Shown piece by piece: positions 27,480 through 37,330 of a stretch of DNA of 64,000 nucleotides. Position numbers and translations under genes: made by a program. Source of the stretch: Cellulophaga fucicola (GTDB lineage: Bacteria; Bacteroidota; Bacteroidia; Flavobacteriales; Flavobacteriaceae); contig NZ_FPIY01000001.1 of the NCBI RefSeq assembly GCF_900119145.1, positions 1,178,001-1,242,000 on the forward strand. Direction: 5' to 3'. Position 1 is the first letter of the stretch, and each line of letters begins with the position of its first letter. The notes beneath the pieces were generated by a model, which made no database searches, was not told the DNA's origin, and saw only the letters and a program-made list of their open reading frames with translations.

Positions 27480-28751
27480 ATGGCAGTAGATTTACTACTA
27501 GGACTCCAATGGGGAGACGAAGGAAAAGGAAAAATTGTTGATGTATTAACTAAAGATTACGACATTATTGCACGTTTTCAAGGTGGTCCAAATGCTGGGC
27601 ATACTTTAGAATTTGATGGCATTAAACACGTACTTAGAACAATTCCATCAGGAATTTTTCACAAAAAAGCAATGAACGTTATTGGTAACGGTGTTGTAAT
27701 AGACCCTGTTGTCTTTGTAAAAGAATTAGAAGGTTTAGATCAGTTTAAAATAGACTACAAGGCTAAACTTATTATTTCTAGAAAAGCACATTTAATTTTA
27801 CCAACACACCGTTTATTAGATGCAGCATCTGAAGCATCTAAAGGAAAAGCGAAAATTGGTTCTACTTTAAAAGGTATTGGTCCAACTTATATGGACAAAA
27901 CTGGTAGAAACGGTATGCGTGTTGGCGATTTAGAATTAGATTCGTGGAAAGAGAAATACCGTCATCTTGCAGATAAGCATGAAACTATGATTGGTTTCCT
28001 AAGTGTTGATGTACAATATAATTTAGAAGAAATGGAAGTAGAATTCTTTGAAGCTGTAGAGCGCTTAAAAGAATTAACCTTTATAGATAGTGAAGAGTAT
28101 TTAAACCAAGCTATTAAAGATGGTAAAACAATATTAGCAGAAGGTGCACAAGGATCTTTATTAGATATTGATTTTGGAACATACCCATTTGTTACATCAT
28201 CTAACACTACAGCAGCTGGTGCTTGTACTGGCTTAGGTATTGCTCCTAACAAAGTAAAAGAAGTATATGGTATTTTTAAAGCATATACTACACGTGTAGG
28301 TTCTGGTCCTTTCCCAACAGAGTTGTTTGATGAAGTTGGTGCTAATATGGCTAAAGTTGGTCACGAATTTGGTGCAGTAACTGGTAGACCTCGCCGTTGT
28401 GGTTGGTTAGATCTAGTTGCATTAAAATATGCGTGTCAAGTAAATGGTGTTACACAATTAAATATGATGAAAGGTGATGTGCTTTCTGGTTTCGATAACC
28501 TACAAGTATGTACGTCTTACAAATATAAAGGTGAAACAATAACACATTTACCATACAATATAGAACCAGAAAATGTAACTCCTATATACACAGAGTTCCC
28601 TTGCTGGAAAGAAGATCTAACTCAAATGACAGATCCTTCTCAGTTTCCAAAAGAACTAAATGAGTATATAGATTTTTTAGAGAAAGAATTAGAAATTCCT
28701 ATAAAAATTGTTTCTGTTGGTCCTGACAGAAAACAAACAATTAATAGATAA
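27480..28751 (+). CDS. purA: Adenylosuccinate synthetase
   Basis: 423 residues. It converts IMP and aspartate to adenylosuccinate with GTP, the first committed step to AMP. The N-terminus has LLLGLQWGDEGKGKIVD (P-loop-like and catalytic Asp) and GGPNAGHT. Later come the IMP-binding GIGPTYMDK and GEGAQG-like AEGAQGSLLDIDFGTYPFVT stretches, and TGRPRRCGWLD near the C-terminus. Length and motifs are standard. A hairpin terminator follows. Confidence 0.97.
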   Translation: MAVDLLLGLQWGDEGKGKIVDVLTKDYDIIARFQGGPNAGHTLEFDGIKHVLRTIPSGIFHKKAMNVIGNGVVIDPVVFVKELEGLDQFKIDYKAKLIISRKAHLILPTHRLLDAASEASKGKAKIGSTLKGIGPTYMDKTGRNGMRVGDLELDSWKEKYRHLADKHETMIGFLSVDVQYNLEEMEVEFFEAVERLKELTFIDSEEYLNQAIKDGKTILAEGAQGSLLDIDFGTYPFVTSSNTTAAGACTGLGIAPNKVKEVYGIFKAYTTRVGSGPFPTELFDEVGANMAKVGHEFGAVTGRPRRCGWLDLVALKYACQVNGVTQLNMMKGDVLSGFDNLQVCTSYKYKGETITHLPYNIEPENVTPIYTEFPCWKEDLTQMTDPSQFPKELNEYIDFLEKELEIPIKIVSVGPDRKQTINR

Positions 28752-28754
28752 TAC

Positions 28755-28788
28755 AAAAAGCCACATTTTAAAATGTGGCTTTTTTTTT
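28755..28788 (+). terminator. Terminator after purA
   Basis: Palindromic arms around GCCACATTTT/AAAATGTGGC (28760-28779) are followed by about nine Ts. Confidence 0.9.
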
Positions 28789-28861
28789 ACTTCCTTATAA
28801 GCTTATACACGCATAATCTTAATTCTATGCCAATGTGTTATAAGAACAATCAAAAAAAACC

Positions 28862-28869
28862 TATTTTTG
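28862..28869 (+). promoter_or_regulatory. -7 element upstream of the OstA-like gene
   Basis: TATTTTTG matches TAnnTTTG, 15 nt before the TTG start codon at 28885. The location just after the purA terminator supports an independent transcript. Confidence 0.45.
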
Positions 28870-28884
28870 ACCAAAATTTAAGAC

Positions 28885-30612
28885 TTGCTAAAATTTAAAA
28901 TAGTTATAGGTTTATTATTGTTTGTTTATGGAGTTAACGCGCAGGTTAAACCCGTAGAAAAAAAACAAATAAACATAGTACACGGAGCTAACTTTACAAA
29001 AGACGAAGTTAAACTACCAGGAGCTTCTATTTTTAGTAGAGATAGTGAAAGACAGGTAGAGTTTGAACACCAAGGAGCAACCTTGTGGTGCGACGTTGCT
29101 GTATTTTACCCTAAAGAAAACAAACTTATTGCTATAGATAACGTTCGTATGCAACAGGGAGACTCTATACAAATGGACAGTGGTAAACTAGAGTATTTTG
29201 GTGATATAAAACTAGCAAAAGCCTCTAAAAATGTAGTTTTGCAAAGTCCAGACGCTACACTTACCACAGATACTTTGTATTTTGATAGAGAAAAACAAGA
29301 ATCTTACTACAGGCATTATGGTACTATTATAGATACCGCAAATACTATAAAAAGTAGAATTGGCCGTTTTTTTATGACTACTAACAAATACCAATTGTTA
29401 GATAGTGTTACAGTACAAAACCCAAAATACCATGTATTATCAGAACAATTAGATTACTATACAGAATCTGAGCATCTATATATGTACGGCCCTTCTACCG
29501 TTACTGGCAAAGACTATGTAATGTATTGCGAGCGTGGATATTACGATACAAAAGTAGAAACTGGTTATGGTATAAAAAACACGCGTATAGATTACAGCAA
29601 TAAAATAATAGTGGGTGATAGTGTTTACTTTAATAAACGCAAACAATTTGCCTCTGCTACAAACAACATTGTTGTAACAGATACTGTAAACGATGGTGTA
29701 ATAAGAGCACACTACGCTGAAGTTTACAAAGAAAAAGATTCCGTCTTTGCTACTAAAAGAGCCGTTGCTATTAATGTAATGGAAAAAGACTCTTTGTATA
29801 TGCACGGAGATACTTTAATGATTACCGGAAAACCAGACAATAGAGTTATACGCGCCTTTAGAAATGCTAAATTTTTTAAGACTGATATAAGTGGTAAGTG
29901 CGATTCTATTCATTTTGATCAAAAAACTGGCGTAACACAACTTATTACAAATCCTATTATTTGGAACATAGACAACCAAATGACAGGAGATAGCATCCAT
30001 TTAATTAGTGACTTAAAGACTGACAAATTAGACTCTCTTAAAGTGATAAATAATGCATTTATCATCTCATTAGACACTATTAGTAAAACAGGTTACAACC
30101 AAGCAAAAGGAAAAAATCTCTTTGGTAAGTTTGTAAACAACGAGTTAAACATGATAGATCTTGTACAGAATGTAGAAGTAATTTATTATTCTTATAATGA
30201 TGAAAATGAATTTATAGGTATAGATGAATCTCTTTGTGGTAAGGTAAGTATGCTTATGCAAGAGAATGCCATAGACGTTATTACGTATTACATAAACCCA
30301 TCTGGCACAACATTTCCAGAAGGTCAAGAACCAGAAAGAGGTGTAAAACTAAAGGGGTTTGTTTGGTATGGAGATCAACGTATTTACACCAAAGAAGATA
30401 TTTTTGATGAGGATGATAACAATATTGTTCTTCCTATAATAAGAGGTATTAGCAATCCTATAGATATAGACGCAGAAGAACAAGAGCGTCATAAAAACCA
30501 AGGAGACCCTATAAATAACCCGCCCAATACCAAGGCAACTAGAAAAAAAAGTTTACCTAAACCTACTCTAGCAAAGCCAGCACCAAAAACAAAACTTAAG
30601 CAACAAAAATAG
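28885..30612 (+). CDS. OstA-like (LptA/LptD N-domain type) exported protein
   Basis: 575 residues starting at TTG. This start is favoured because it opens a signal peptide (MLKFKIVIGLLLFVYGVNAQ) and there is no in-frame ATG nearby. The body is a long run of short beta-strand repeats such as DSIQMDSGKLEYFGD, LTTDTLYFDRE and KYHVLSEQLDYYTE, characteristic of the OstA/LptA beta-jellyroll that carries lipopolysaccharide across the periplasm. No LptD barrel is present. The last ~60 residues are Pro/Lys-rich and probably disordered. A role in LPS transport is inferred from fold. The next gene starts 7 nt later. Confidence 0.85.
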   Translation: MLKFKIVIGLLLFVYGVNAQVKPVEKKQINIVHGANFTKDEVKLPGASIFSRDSERQVEFEHQGATLWCDVAVFYPKENKLIAIDNVRMQQGDSIQMDSGKLEYFGDIKLAKASKNVVLQSPDATLTTDTLYFDREKQESYYRHYGTIIDTANTIKSRIGRFFMTTNKYQLLDSVTVQNPKYHVLSEQLDYYTESEHLYMYGPSTVTGKDYVMYCERGYYDTKVETGYGIKNTRIDYSNKIIVGDSVYFNKRKQFASATNNIVVTDTVNDGVIRAHYAEVYKEKDSVFATKRAVAINVMEKDSLYMHGDTLMITGKPDNRVIRAFRNAKFFKTDISGKCDSIHFDQKTGVTQLITNPIIWNIDNQMTGDSIHLISDLKTDKLDSLKVINNAFIISLDTISKTGYNQAKGKNLFGKFVNNELNMIDLVQNVEVIYYSYNDENEFIGIDESLCGKVSMLMQENAIDVITYYINPSGTTFPEGQEPERGVKLKGFVWYGDQRIYTKEDIFDEDDNNIVLPIIRGISNPIDIDAEEQERHKNQGDPINNPPNTKATRKKSLPKPTLAKPAPKTKLKQQK

Positions 30613-30619
30613 ATTTCAG

Positions 30620-31801
30620 GTGAAAAAGGACTTTTTACACTACCAAGCACAAACTAGTCCGCATCCTTTAACTTTAGAAGTTTCACGAGCTAGCGGCAGT
30701 TATATTTACGATAAAAACAACAATGCACATTTAGATTTTGTGGCAGGTGTTTCTGCGTGTACACTAGGACATTGTCACCCAAAAGTAGTAGATGCAATAA
30801 CCAAGCAAGCATCGGAATATATGCACGTTATGGTTTATGGAGAATATGTACAAAAACCAGCCGTAGCATATGCTAAATTATTAGCCTCTTTGCTTCCAGA
30901 AAAATTAGAAACCACATACTTGGTTAATTCCGGTACAGAAGCTATTGAGGGAGCCTTAAAGCTAGCTAAAAGAGCTACTGGAAGGCATCAAATTGTTGCT
31001 GCACACAATTCGTATCACGGAAATACAATGGGTAGTATGAGTGTTTCTGGTTCAGAATCGCAAAAAAGCGCATTTAGACCTCTGGTTCCCGGCACAACAT
31101 TTATCAAATTTAATTCAGAAAAAGATATAGATAAAATTACAGAACATACTGCTGCTGTAATTTTAGAAACCATACAAGGAGGTGCAGGTTTTATTGTACC
31201 TAAAAATAACTATTTAGAAAAGGTAAGAGCTCGTTGCACAGCAGTTGGCGCACTTTTAATTTTAGACGAAATACAGCCTGGTTTTGGAAGAACCGGAAAA
31301 CTGTTTGCTTTTGAAAATTACAACTGTATTCCTGATATTTTAGTCATTGGTAAAGGTATGGCTTCTGGTATGCCTGTAGGTGCTTTTGTTGCGTCTAACA
31401 ACTTAATGAGAAACTTGCAAAACAACCCTAAACTAGGGCATATTACAACATTTGGAGGCAATCCTGTAGTTGCTGCTGCTAGTTTAGCTACACTACAAGA
31501 ATTAACAAATACAAATCTAATTAAAGAGACTTTAGAAAAAGAAAAACTCTTTAAAAAACAACTAAAACACAAACACATTAAGGATATACGTGGTAAAGGT
31601 TTAATGCTCGCAATTATGCTAGAAAATGCCGATATTACAAACCACGTTGTTCTATATTGTGCAAAAAATAAACTGGTATTATTCTGGTTATTATTTGAAC
31701 CTAGAGCTGTACGCATCTCTCCTCCTCTAACAATTTCTAATGAAGAAATTATTGCAGGATGCAAACTAATACTAGAGGCTTTAGACAACTACAAGAAATA
31801 G
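30620..31801 (+). CDS. Class III pyridoxal-phosphate aminotransferase (acetylornithine/aspartate aminotransferase family)
   Basis: 393 residues from a GTG start 7 nt after the OstA-like gene. PLP-fold signatures are LVNSGTEAIEGALKLAKRATG, SYHGNTMGSMSVSG, LILDEIQPGFGRTGKLFAFE with the PLP-binding Asp, and VIGKGMASGMPVGAFVAS with the Schiff-base Lys. These enzymes act on omega-amino groups of ornithine-like or related substrates. The exact substrate is uncertain, since arginine-pathway neighbours are absent. Confidence 0.9.
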   Translation: MKKDFLHYQAQTSPHPLTLEVSRASGSYIYDKNNNAHLDFVAGVSACTLGHCHPKVVDAITKQASEYMHVMVYGEYVQKPAVAYAKLLASLLPEKLETTYLVNSGTEAIEGALKLAKRATGRHQIVAAHNSYHGNTMGSMSVSGSESQKSAFRPLVPGTTFIKFNSEKDIDKITEHTAAVILETIQGGAGFIVPKNNYLEKVRARCTAVGALLILDEIQPGFGRTGKLFAFENYNCIPDILVIGKGMASGMPVGAFVASNNLMRNLQNNPKLGHITTFGGNPVVAAASLATLQELTNTNLIKETLEKEKLFKKQLKHKHIKDIRGKGLMLAIMLENADITNHVVLYCAKNKLVLFWLLFEPRAVRISPPLTISNEEIIAGCKLILEALDNYKK

Positions 31802-31902
31802 GTTGTTAACTATTTTGTTAATAATATACACACCAACCACCCCAAAAAAGAGACCTAAAGCGTTACTTTTATTTTAATCTTATTAAGTAAGAAAGAATTT
31901 AT

Positions 31903-33303
31903 ATGGCATTTGAAGCTGAAGAAAGACCAGACAGACCAATAGCAAAATTTGAGTCAATGCTAAAGACAGATGATGTCTATTTCTTTGACGCGGAAGATTT
32001 TGAAGACATTATTCACCATTATTTAAACAATGGAAAAATGTCATTGGCAAAAAAAGCCATTAAAATTGGTTTAACCCAACACCCAAGTACTATAGAGCTA
32101 AAGCTTTTAGAAGTAGAGGTACACGTTTTTGAAAACAACCTTGAGCTCGCAGAAAGTATGCTAGATAGTTTACAGACTATAGACAGTAATAACGAAGAAA
32201 TATACATACAGAGAGCAAATATCTTCTCTAAAAAAGACGATCATAGTACAGCAATTAAACTACTAGAAAAAGCGTTATCTTTATCTGAAGACGCCATAGA
32301 CATACACTCTTTATTAGGTATGGAGCATCTTTTTATGGATAATTTTGAAGAAGCTAAAAAGCATTTTATTCAATGTGTTTTGTTTGATGAGCAAGATTAC
32401 GCATCACTTTACAACATTATTTACTGTTTCGATTTTCTAGAAGATTATGATGGTGCTATTGAATTTCTAAATGATTATTTAGAAAAAAACCCATATTGCG
32501 AAGTTGCTTGGCATCAATTAGGAAAACAATATTTTGCTAAAAAAATGTATAATGAAGCTATAAATGCATTTGATTTTGCAATTATTTCTGATGACACTTT
32601 TGTTGGTGCTTATTTTGAAAAAGGAAAAATTCTAGAACGCTTAAAACGTTACAATGAAGCTATAGAAAATTATGAATTTACTATAGAGATTGAAGATCCT
32701 TCTGCTTTTGCATATTTACGTATTGGTAAATGCCATGAAAAACTTGGCAATACAGAATTAGCTAAATTAAATTACTACAAAACAGTTCATGAAGATCCTT
32801 TACTAGATAAGGGCTGGTTAGCAATTACTAACTTTTACATGAAACAAAAAGACTATTTAAAAGCTAAAGAATACATTACAAAAGCTATTAATATAGAAGA
32901 GGAAAACTTATTCTACTGGGAGAAAAACGCCTATATTAACGAAGCTTTAGGCTTAATTGAAGAGGCTGAAATGGCCTACCAAAAAATGGTAGACTTAGGA
33001 GATTGCGAATTAAAAACGTGGTTGCTTTGGAGTAGTTTGGTATTAAAAAAAGGAGATCCACATTCTGCTATACAAATACTACAACAGGCTTTAGAGTTCT
33101 ACCCTAGCAATTCAGATGTTTTGTATAAAATAGCTGGTGCACATATGGTGTTAGATCAAACTATAAAGGCAAAAGAATTTTTAGTTAAAGCCTTAAAAGC
33201 CAATACTAAAAAAGTTGCTATGTTTAAATTGGAATTTCCTCAGTTTAAAAATAATGTTTGGATAAACAACATTATTCTAGAATTTGGCAACTCTTCCAAA
33301 TAA
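31903..33303 (+). CDS. Tetratricopeptide repeat protein
   Basis: 466 residues, no signal peptide. Most of the chain from about residue 40 is TPR helices, for example SLYNIIYCFDFLEDYDGAIE, VAWHQLGKQYFAKKMYNEAI and AYLRIGKCHEKLGNTELAKL, perhaps ten or more repeats. Such proteins act as cytoplasmic scaffolds. No catalytic domain is attached. It is widely recognisable in flavobacteria but without a known partner. The following DUF368 gene starts 29 nt after the stop. Confidence 0.88.
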   Translation: MAFEAEERPDRPIAKFESMLKTDDVYFFDAEDFEDIIHHYLNNGKMSLAKKAIKIGLTQHPSTIELKLLEVEVHVFENNLELAESMLDSLQTIDSNNEEIYIQRANIFSKKDDHSTAIKLLEKALSLSEDAIDIHSLLGMEHLFMDNFEEAKKHFIQCVLFDEQDYASLYNIIYCFDFLEDYDGAIEFLNDYLEKNPYCEVAWHQLGKQYFAKKMYNEAINAFDFAIISDDTFVGAYFEKGKILERLKRYNEAIENYEFTIEIEDPSAFAYLRIGKCHEKLGNTELAKLNYYKTVHEDPLLDKGWLAITNFYMKQKDYLKAKEYITKAINIEEENLFYWEKNAYINEALGLIEEAEMAYQKMVDLGDCELKTWLLWSSLVLKKGDPHSAIQILQQALEFYPSNSDVLYKIAGAHMVLDQTIKAKEFLVKALKANTKKVAMFKLEFPQFKNNVWINNIILEFGNSSK

Positions 33304-33332
33304 ATCTATATTTTTACGTTTTTATTATAATT

Positions 33333-34253
33333 ATGAAAGAACGTAGCATATTACAGTATTTTTTTATCACTCTTAAAGGTTTAGCAATGGGCGCAGCAGA
33401 TGTTGTTCCTGGAGTATCTGGTGGTACAATTGCATTTATCTCTGGTATTTATGAAGAACTTATAGAGACCATTAACAATGTTAATTTTTCACTTTTTAAA
33501 ACTTTAAAAGAAGAAGGTTTTAAAGTAATGTGGACTAAATTAAACGGTAACTTCCTAGTAGCCTTATTTTTAGGAATTGGTATTAGCGTACTTTCTCTAG
33601 CAAAAGGTATTAGCTGGCTTTTAGAGAATCATCCTGTTTTAGTTTGGTCTTTCTTTTTTGGTCTTGTAGTTGCTAGTATTATCATTATAGCTAAATCTAT
33701 AGAAAAATGGAATGCTGCAGCTATTATAGGTCTTATTTTAGGTGCTGTAGTTGCATATTACATTACAACACTACCTGTTAGTGACAACTCTGCTAGTCTA
33801 CCATTTTTATTTTTATCTGGTGCTTTAGCTATTTGCGCAATGATTTTACCTGGTATTTCTGGCGCATTTATACTTGTACTATTAGGTTCGTATAAAACAA
33901 TATTAGACGCAGTTCACAGCTACGATATAAAAACTATAGCTATTGTAGGTGCTGGTGCCATTTTTGGATTATTAAGTTTTGCACGATTATTAAAGTGGAT
34001 GTTTCATCACCAAAAAAACTTAACACTAGCTGTATTAACTGGTTTTATATTAGGTTCATTGGCTAAAATATGGCCTTGGAAAACAGTACTAAAAACTAAA
34101 GTTTTTGGTGACAAAATAATACCTGTAGTTGAGCAAAACGTTTCTCCTTTTTCTTTTAATGGCGACAACCAATTATTAGCTGCTGTATTACTAGCTGTCT
34201 TAGGATTTTCGCTTATTTTTATACTAGAAAAAGTAGCTTCAAAAAACAAGTAG
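33333..34253 (+). CDS. DUF368 (PopT-like) polyprenyl-phosphate carrier, copy 1
   Basis: 306 residues from the ATG at 33333; a longer frame starts inside the TPR gene and is rejected. The protein has about eight or nine membrane segments and the two inverted family motifs: GAADVVPGVSGGTIAFISGIYEELI near the N-terminus and ILPGISGAFILVLLGSY in the middle, plus a KIWPWK loop. DUF368 proteins have been shown elsewhere to recycle undecaprenyl phosphate across the cytoplasmic membrane (PopT family), so a role in cell-envelope lipid-carrier recycling is likely. A second copy follows after 6 nt. Confidence 0.88.
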   Translation: MKERSILQYFFITLKGLAMGAADVVPGVSGGTIAFISGIYEELIETINNVNFSLFKTLKEEGFKVMWTKLNGNFLVALFLGIGISVLSLAKGISWLLENHPVLVWSFFFGLVVASIIIIAKSIEKWNAAAIIGLILGAVVAYYITTLPVSDNSASLPFLFLSGALAICAMILPGISGAFILVLLGSYKTILDAVHSYDIKTIAIVGAGAIFGLLSFARLLKWMFHHQKNLTLAVLTGFILGSLAKIWPWKTVLKTKVFGDKIIPVVEQNVSPFSFNGDNQLLAAVLLAVLGFSLIFILEKVASKNK

Positions 34254-34259
34254 ATAACA

Positions 34260-35279
34260 ATGGCACATACTAGAACATTTATAGACAAGCTTCTCCTTGT
34301 TGTAAAAGGACTATGTATGGGCGCCGCAAATAAAGTTCCTGGAGTTTCAGGAGGTATTGTAGCCTTTGTTGGTGGTTTTTATGAAGAGTTTATATACTCT
34401 TTACAGAAATTTAATTTTAAAGCTTTAAAGCTACTTTTAAACGGCAGATTAAAAAGTTTCTACACTTATATTAATGGTACATTTATTACGCTACTAATTT
34501 TTGGTATGCTTATAAGTTACTTTAGTGTTTCTAAAGTTTTAGACTATTTTTTAGAACATAATGAGCTTAATGTTTGGGCTTGTTTTTTTGGGATGATTAT
34601 TGGATCTATTTACTACATAGCAAAGGACTTTGACCACTGGAATAAAAAAACCTTCTTTGCTGCAATTGTTGGTTTGGCAATAGGAATTTCAATAAGCTTT
34701 TTAAATCCTGCTACAGAAAATGATAACTTATTCTTTATATTCTTCTGCGGAATTATTAGTGTTTCTGGTATGACGCTACCAGGTTTATCTGGCTCTTTTA
34801 TTTTAATTTTATTAGGTAACTATGTACTTCTCTTAGTAGACTCGGTTAATGCATTGTATGATACATTTGCAGAAATAATTAAAGGAGATTTTAGTTTTAC
34901 TAAAAACTCAGAACGCTTAAACACCTTAACTATACTTGGTGTTTTTACAGCTGGCTCTGCTGTTGGCTTGGTTAGTTTATCTCACATTATAAGTTATGTT
35001 TTAAAACATTTTAAACATATAACAACTGCTGTTATTCTAGGCTTTATTACCGGCTCTTTAGGTGTTGTTTGGCCTTGGAAAAAAACAGTTTACAAACTAG
35101 ATAACGTTGGGAATACTTTAATAGACTCTAACGGAAACGAAATTATCAAGAATTATTCGCGCTATTTTCCAGATTTTGTGATTTCTGAAACATGGTGGGC
35201 AGTTTTTTTTGTAGTTATAGGAATAAGTATTTTATTAGGTCTAGATTGGTATGGAAAACACAGAAAAGCAACAGCATAA
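34260..35279 (+). CDS. DUF368 (PopT-like) polyprenyl-phosphate carrier, copy 2
   Basis: 339 residues. Same topology and motifs as its neighbour (GAANKVPGVSGGIVAFVGGFYEEFI, TLPGLSGSFILILLGNY, VVWPWK), but clearly diverged and about 30 residues longer, mainly in a loop before the last helix. Its start is 6 nt after copy 1 and its end overlaps aroE by 29 nt, so the three are cotranscribed. Two tandem carriers may form a heteromer or have different polyprenyl or leaflet preference; both are inference. Confidence 0.88.
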   Translation: MAHTRTFIDKLLLVVKGLCMGAANKVPGVSGGIVAFVGGFYEEFIYSLQKFNFKALKLLLNGRLKSFYTYINGTFITLLIFGMLISYFSVSKVLDYFLEHNELNVWACFFGMIIGSIYYIAKDFDHWNKKTFFAAIVGLAIGISISFLNPATENDNLFFIFFCGIISVSGMTLPGLSGSFILILLGNYVLLLVDSVNALYDTFAEIIKGDFSFTKNSERLNTLTILGVFTAGSAVGLVSLSHIISYVLKHFKHITTAVILGFITGSLGVVWPWKKTVYKLDNVGNTLIDSNGNEIIKNYSRYFPDFVISETWWAVFFVVIGISILLGLDWYGKHRKATA

Positions 35280-36003
35280 ATATGGGCTAATAGGAAAAGA
35301 TATAGAGTATTCTTTTTCTAGAAATTACTTTACCCAAAAGTTTAAAAATCTTGGCCTTTCTAATTACGAATACGTAAATTTTGACTATCAAGAAATTGAC
35401 GAATTTAAAACCACGTTAGCGAACAACCATAACATTATGGGTTGTAATGTTACCATACCATACAAAGAAAGTATTATTCCGTTTTTAAATGATTTAGATG
35501 TAAAAGCTAAAGCCATTGGTGCTGTAAATACAATAAAGTTTACAAAAAATGGACTAGTGGGTTACAATACAGATGCATACGGATTTAAAAAATCTATAGA
35601 ACCTCATCTTAAAAAACACCATAACAAAGCTTTAATTTTAGGTACTGGAGGTGCTTCTAAGGCAGTAAAATATGTTTTAGAAGAACTAGGTATTGTATGT
35701 ACATATGTCTCTAGAACAGCAAAAGAAAATCAATTTACATATACAGATTTAAATAAAAATAAAATTGAAGAACATACTGTTATTGTTAATTGTTCTCCAT
35801 TGGGCACACACCCAAACATCACAGAAAAACCAGCTATTCCTTATCAATATCTAACAAAAGATCATTTACTTTTTGATCTTATTTACAATCCAGAAAAAAC
35901 AGCTTTTTTAAGTGCGGGACAAGCACAAGGAGCTGCCATTAGTAACGGACAACATATGTTAGAACACCAAGCAGAAGAGTCTTGGAAAATATGGAATAGT
36001 TAA
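35251..36003 (+). CDS. aroE: Shikimate dehydrogenase
   Basis: 250 residues, shorter than the ~270 of proteobacterial AroE but typical for Bacteroidota. It reduces 3-dehydroshikimate to shikimate with NADPH. Visible are YSFSRNYF for shikimate binding, GCNVTIPYKESI with the catalytic Lys, AVNTIKF, GYNTDAYGF with the catalytic Asp, and the NADP-binding GTGGASKAV. The start overlaps copy 2 of DUF368 by 29 nt. A later start would remove part of the first strand. Confidence 0.94.
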   Translation: MENTEKQQHKYGLIGKDIEYSFSRNYFTQKFKNLGLSNYEYVNFDYQEIDEFKTTLANNHNIMGCNVTIPYKESIIPFLNDLDVKAKAIGAVNTIKFTKNGLVGYNTDAYGFKKSIEPHLKKHHNKALILGTGGASKAVKYVLEELGIVCTYVSRTAKENQFTYTDLNKNKIEEHTVIVNCSPLGTHPNITEKPAIPYQYLTKDHLLFDLIYNPEKTAFLSAGQAQGAAISNGQHMLEHQAEESWKIWNS

Positions 36004-36034
36004 ATAGAATATTAAATTTTAGAATAGCTTAAAA

Positions 36035-37330
36035 ATGAATTATTACTCGTTAAACAAAAAAGCACCTAACACTACATTTAAAAATGCAGTTGTAAAAGGT
36101 TTGGCTCCAGATAAAGGTTTATACTTTCCAGAAAGCATTACTCCTTTGCCTGAAGATTTCTTTAAAAACATAGATCATTTATCTAATTCAGAAATTGCGT
36201 TTACTGCAATTAAACAATTTGTTTCTCCGGAAATTCCTGAAGCTATTCTAAAAACTATTGTAGAAGAGACATTATCTTTTGACTTCCCAGTTGTAACGTT
36301 AGATAAAAACGTATCTACTTTAGAGCTTTTTCACGGTCCCACAATGGCATTTAAAGATGTCGGCGCTCGTTTTATGGCTCGTTGTCTTGGCTATTTTAAT
36401 AAAGATAATACTAATGAGGTTACTGTACTGGTAGCTACATCTGGAGATACTGGCGGCGCTGTTGCCAATGGCTTTTTAGGAGTAAAAGGTGTAAACGTAG
36501 TTATTTTATACCCAAGCGGAAAAGTAAGTGACATACAAGAAAAGCAATTAACTACTTTAGGACAAAATATTACAGCTTTAGAAGTAGACGGTGTTTTTGA
36601 CGATTGCCAGGATATGGTAAAACGTGCATTTTTAGACGATGAATTAACTAGTAAAATGCAGTTAACATCTGCAAACTCTATTAACGTAGCACGTTGGTTA
36701 CCACAGCTCTTTTATTTTATATTTGCCTATAAGCAACTACACAACACCCATAAAAATATTGTTTTTTCTGTACCTAGTGGTAATTTTGGAAATATATGTG
36801 CAGGTATGGTAGCACAGCAATTAGGTCTGCCAATTAAGCATTTTATAGCATCTAACAACGAGAACAATGTTGTAACTAACTATTTAAAAACAGAAGATTA
36901 CAACCCTAAACCATCTGTGCAAACTATTAGTAATGCTATGGATGTAGGTAACCCAAGTAACTTTATACGTATACAGGAAATTTATAAAAATAATTTTTCT
37001 GCTTTAAAAGAAAACTTATCTTCTTTTAGTTTTTCTGATAAAGAAACTAAGGAAGCATTAGCTACTATTTACAAAGAATACAATTATGTAGCAGATCCGC
37101 ACGGAGCTGTTGGTTACTTAGGCTGCAAAGCATATCTAAAAAATAATGAAGATGTACACTGTGTATTTTTAGAAACTGCACACCCAACTAAGTTTTTAGA
37201 TGTGGTTGAAGAAGTAATTAAAGAAAAACAACCATTACCAGAACAGATACAGTCGGTAATACATAAAACAAAAGTAGCCACCAAAATTGGCAGCTACAAT
37301 GAATTAAAATCTTTTTTATTAAAAAATTAA
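36035..37330 (+). CDS. thrC: Threonine synthase
   Basis: 431 residues. It converts O-phosphohomoserine to threonine using PLP. Motifs are GLAPDKGLYFPE at the N-terminus, LFHGPTMAFKDVGARF with the PLP Lys, ATSGDTGGAVANGF for phosphate binding, and FSVPSGNFGNICAG. No other threonine-branch genes are adjacent. Its stop abuts the convergent SDR gene with no gap, so no terminator separates them. Confidence 0.96.
   Translation: MNYYSLNKKAPNTTFKNAVVKGLAPDKGLYFPESITPLPEDFFKNIDHLSNSEIAFTAIKQFVSPEIPEAILKTIVEETLSFDFPVVTLDKNVSTLELFHGPTMAFKDVGARFMARCLGYFNKDNTNEVTVLVATSGDTGGAVANGFLGVKGVNVVILYPSGKVSDIQEKQLTTLGQNITALEVDGVFDDCQDMVKRAFLDDELTSKMQLTSANSINVARWLPQLFYFIFAYKQLHNTHKNIVFSVPSGNFGNICAGMVAQQLGLPIKHFIASNNENNVVTNYLKTEDYNPKPSVQTISNAMDVGNPSNFIRIQEIYKNNFSALKENLSSFSFSDKETKEALATIYKEYNYVADPHGAVGYLGCKAYLKNNEDVHCVFLETAHPTKFLDVVEEVIKEKQPLPEQIQSVIHKTKVATKIGSYNELKSFLLKN

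Noticed and set aside
29476-29805. Open frame of 109 codons antisense to the OstA-like gene
   Set aside because: It has no start-site signals, and is a shadow of a well-supported gene; the same holds for antisense frames such as 31318-31788.
33258-33332. Longer start for the first DUF368 protein inside the TPR gene
   Set aside because: The sequence before 33333 is the out-of-frame end of the TPR gene, while MKERSIL gives the usual family start.
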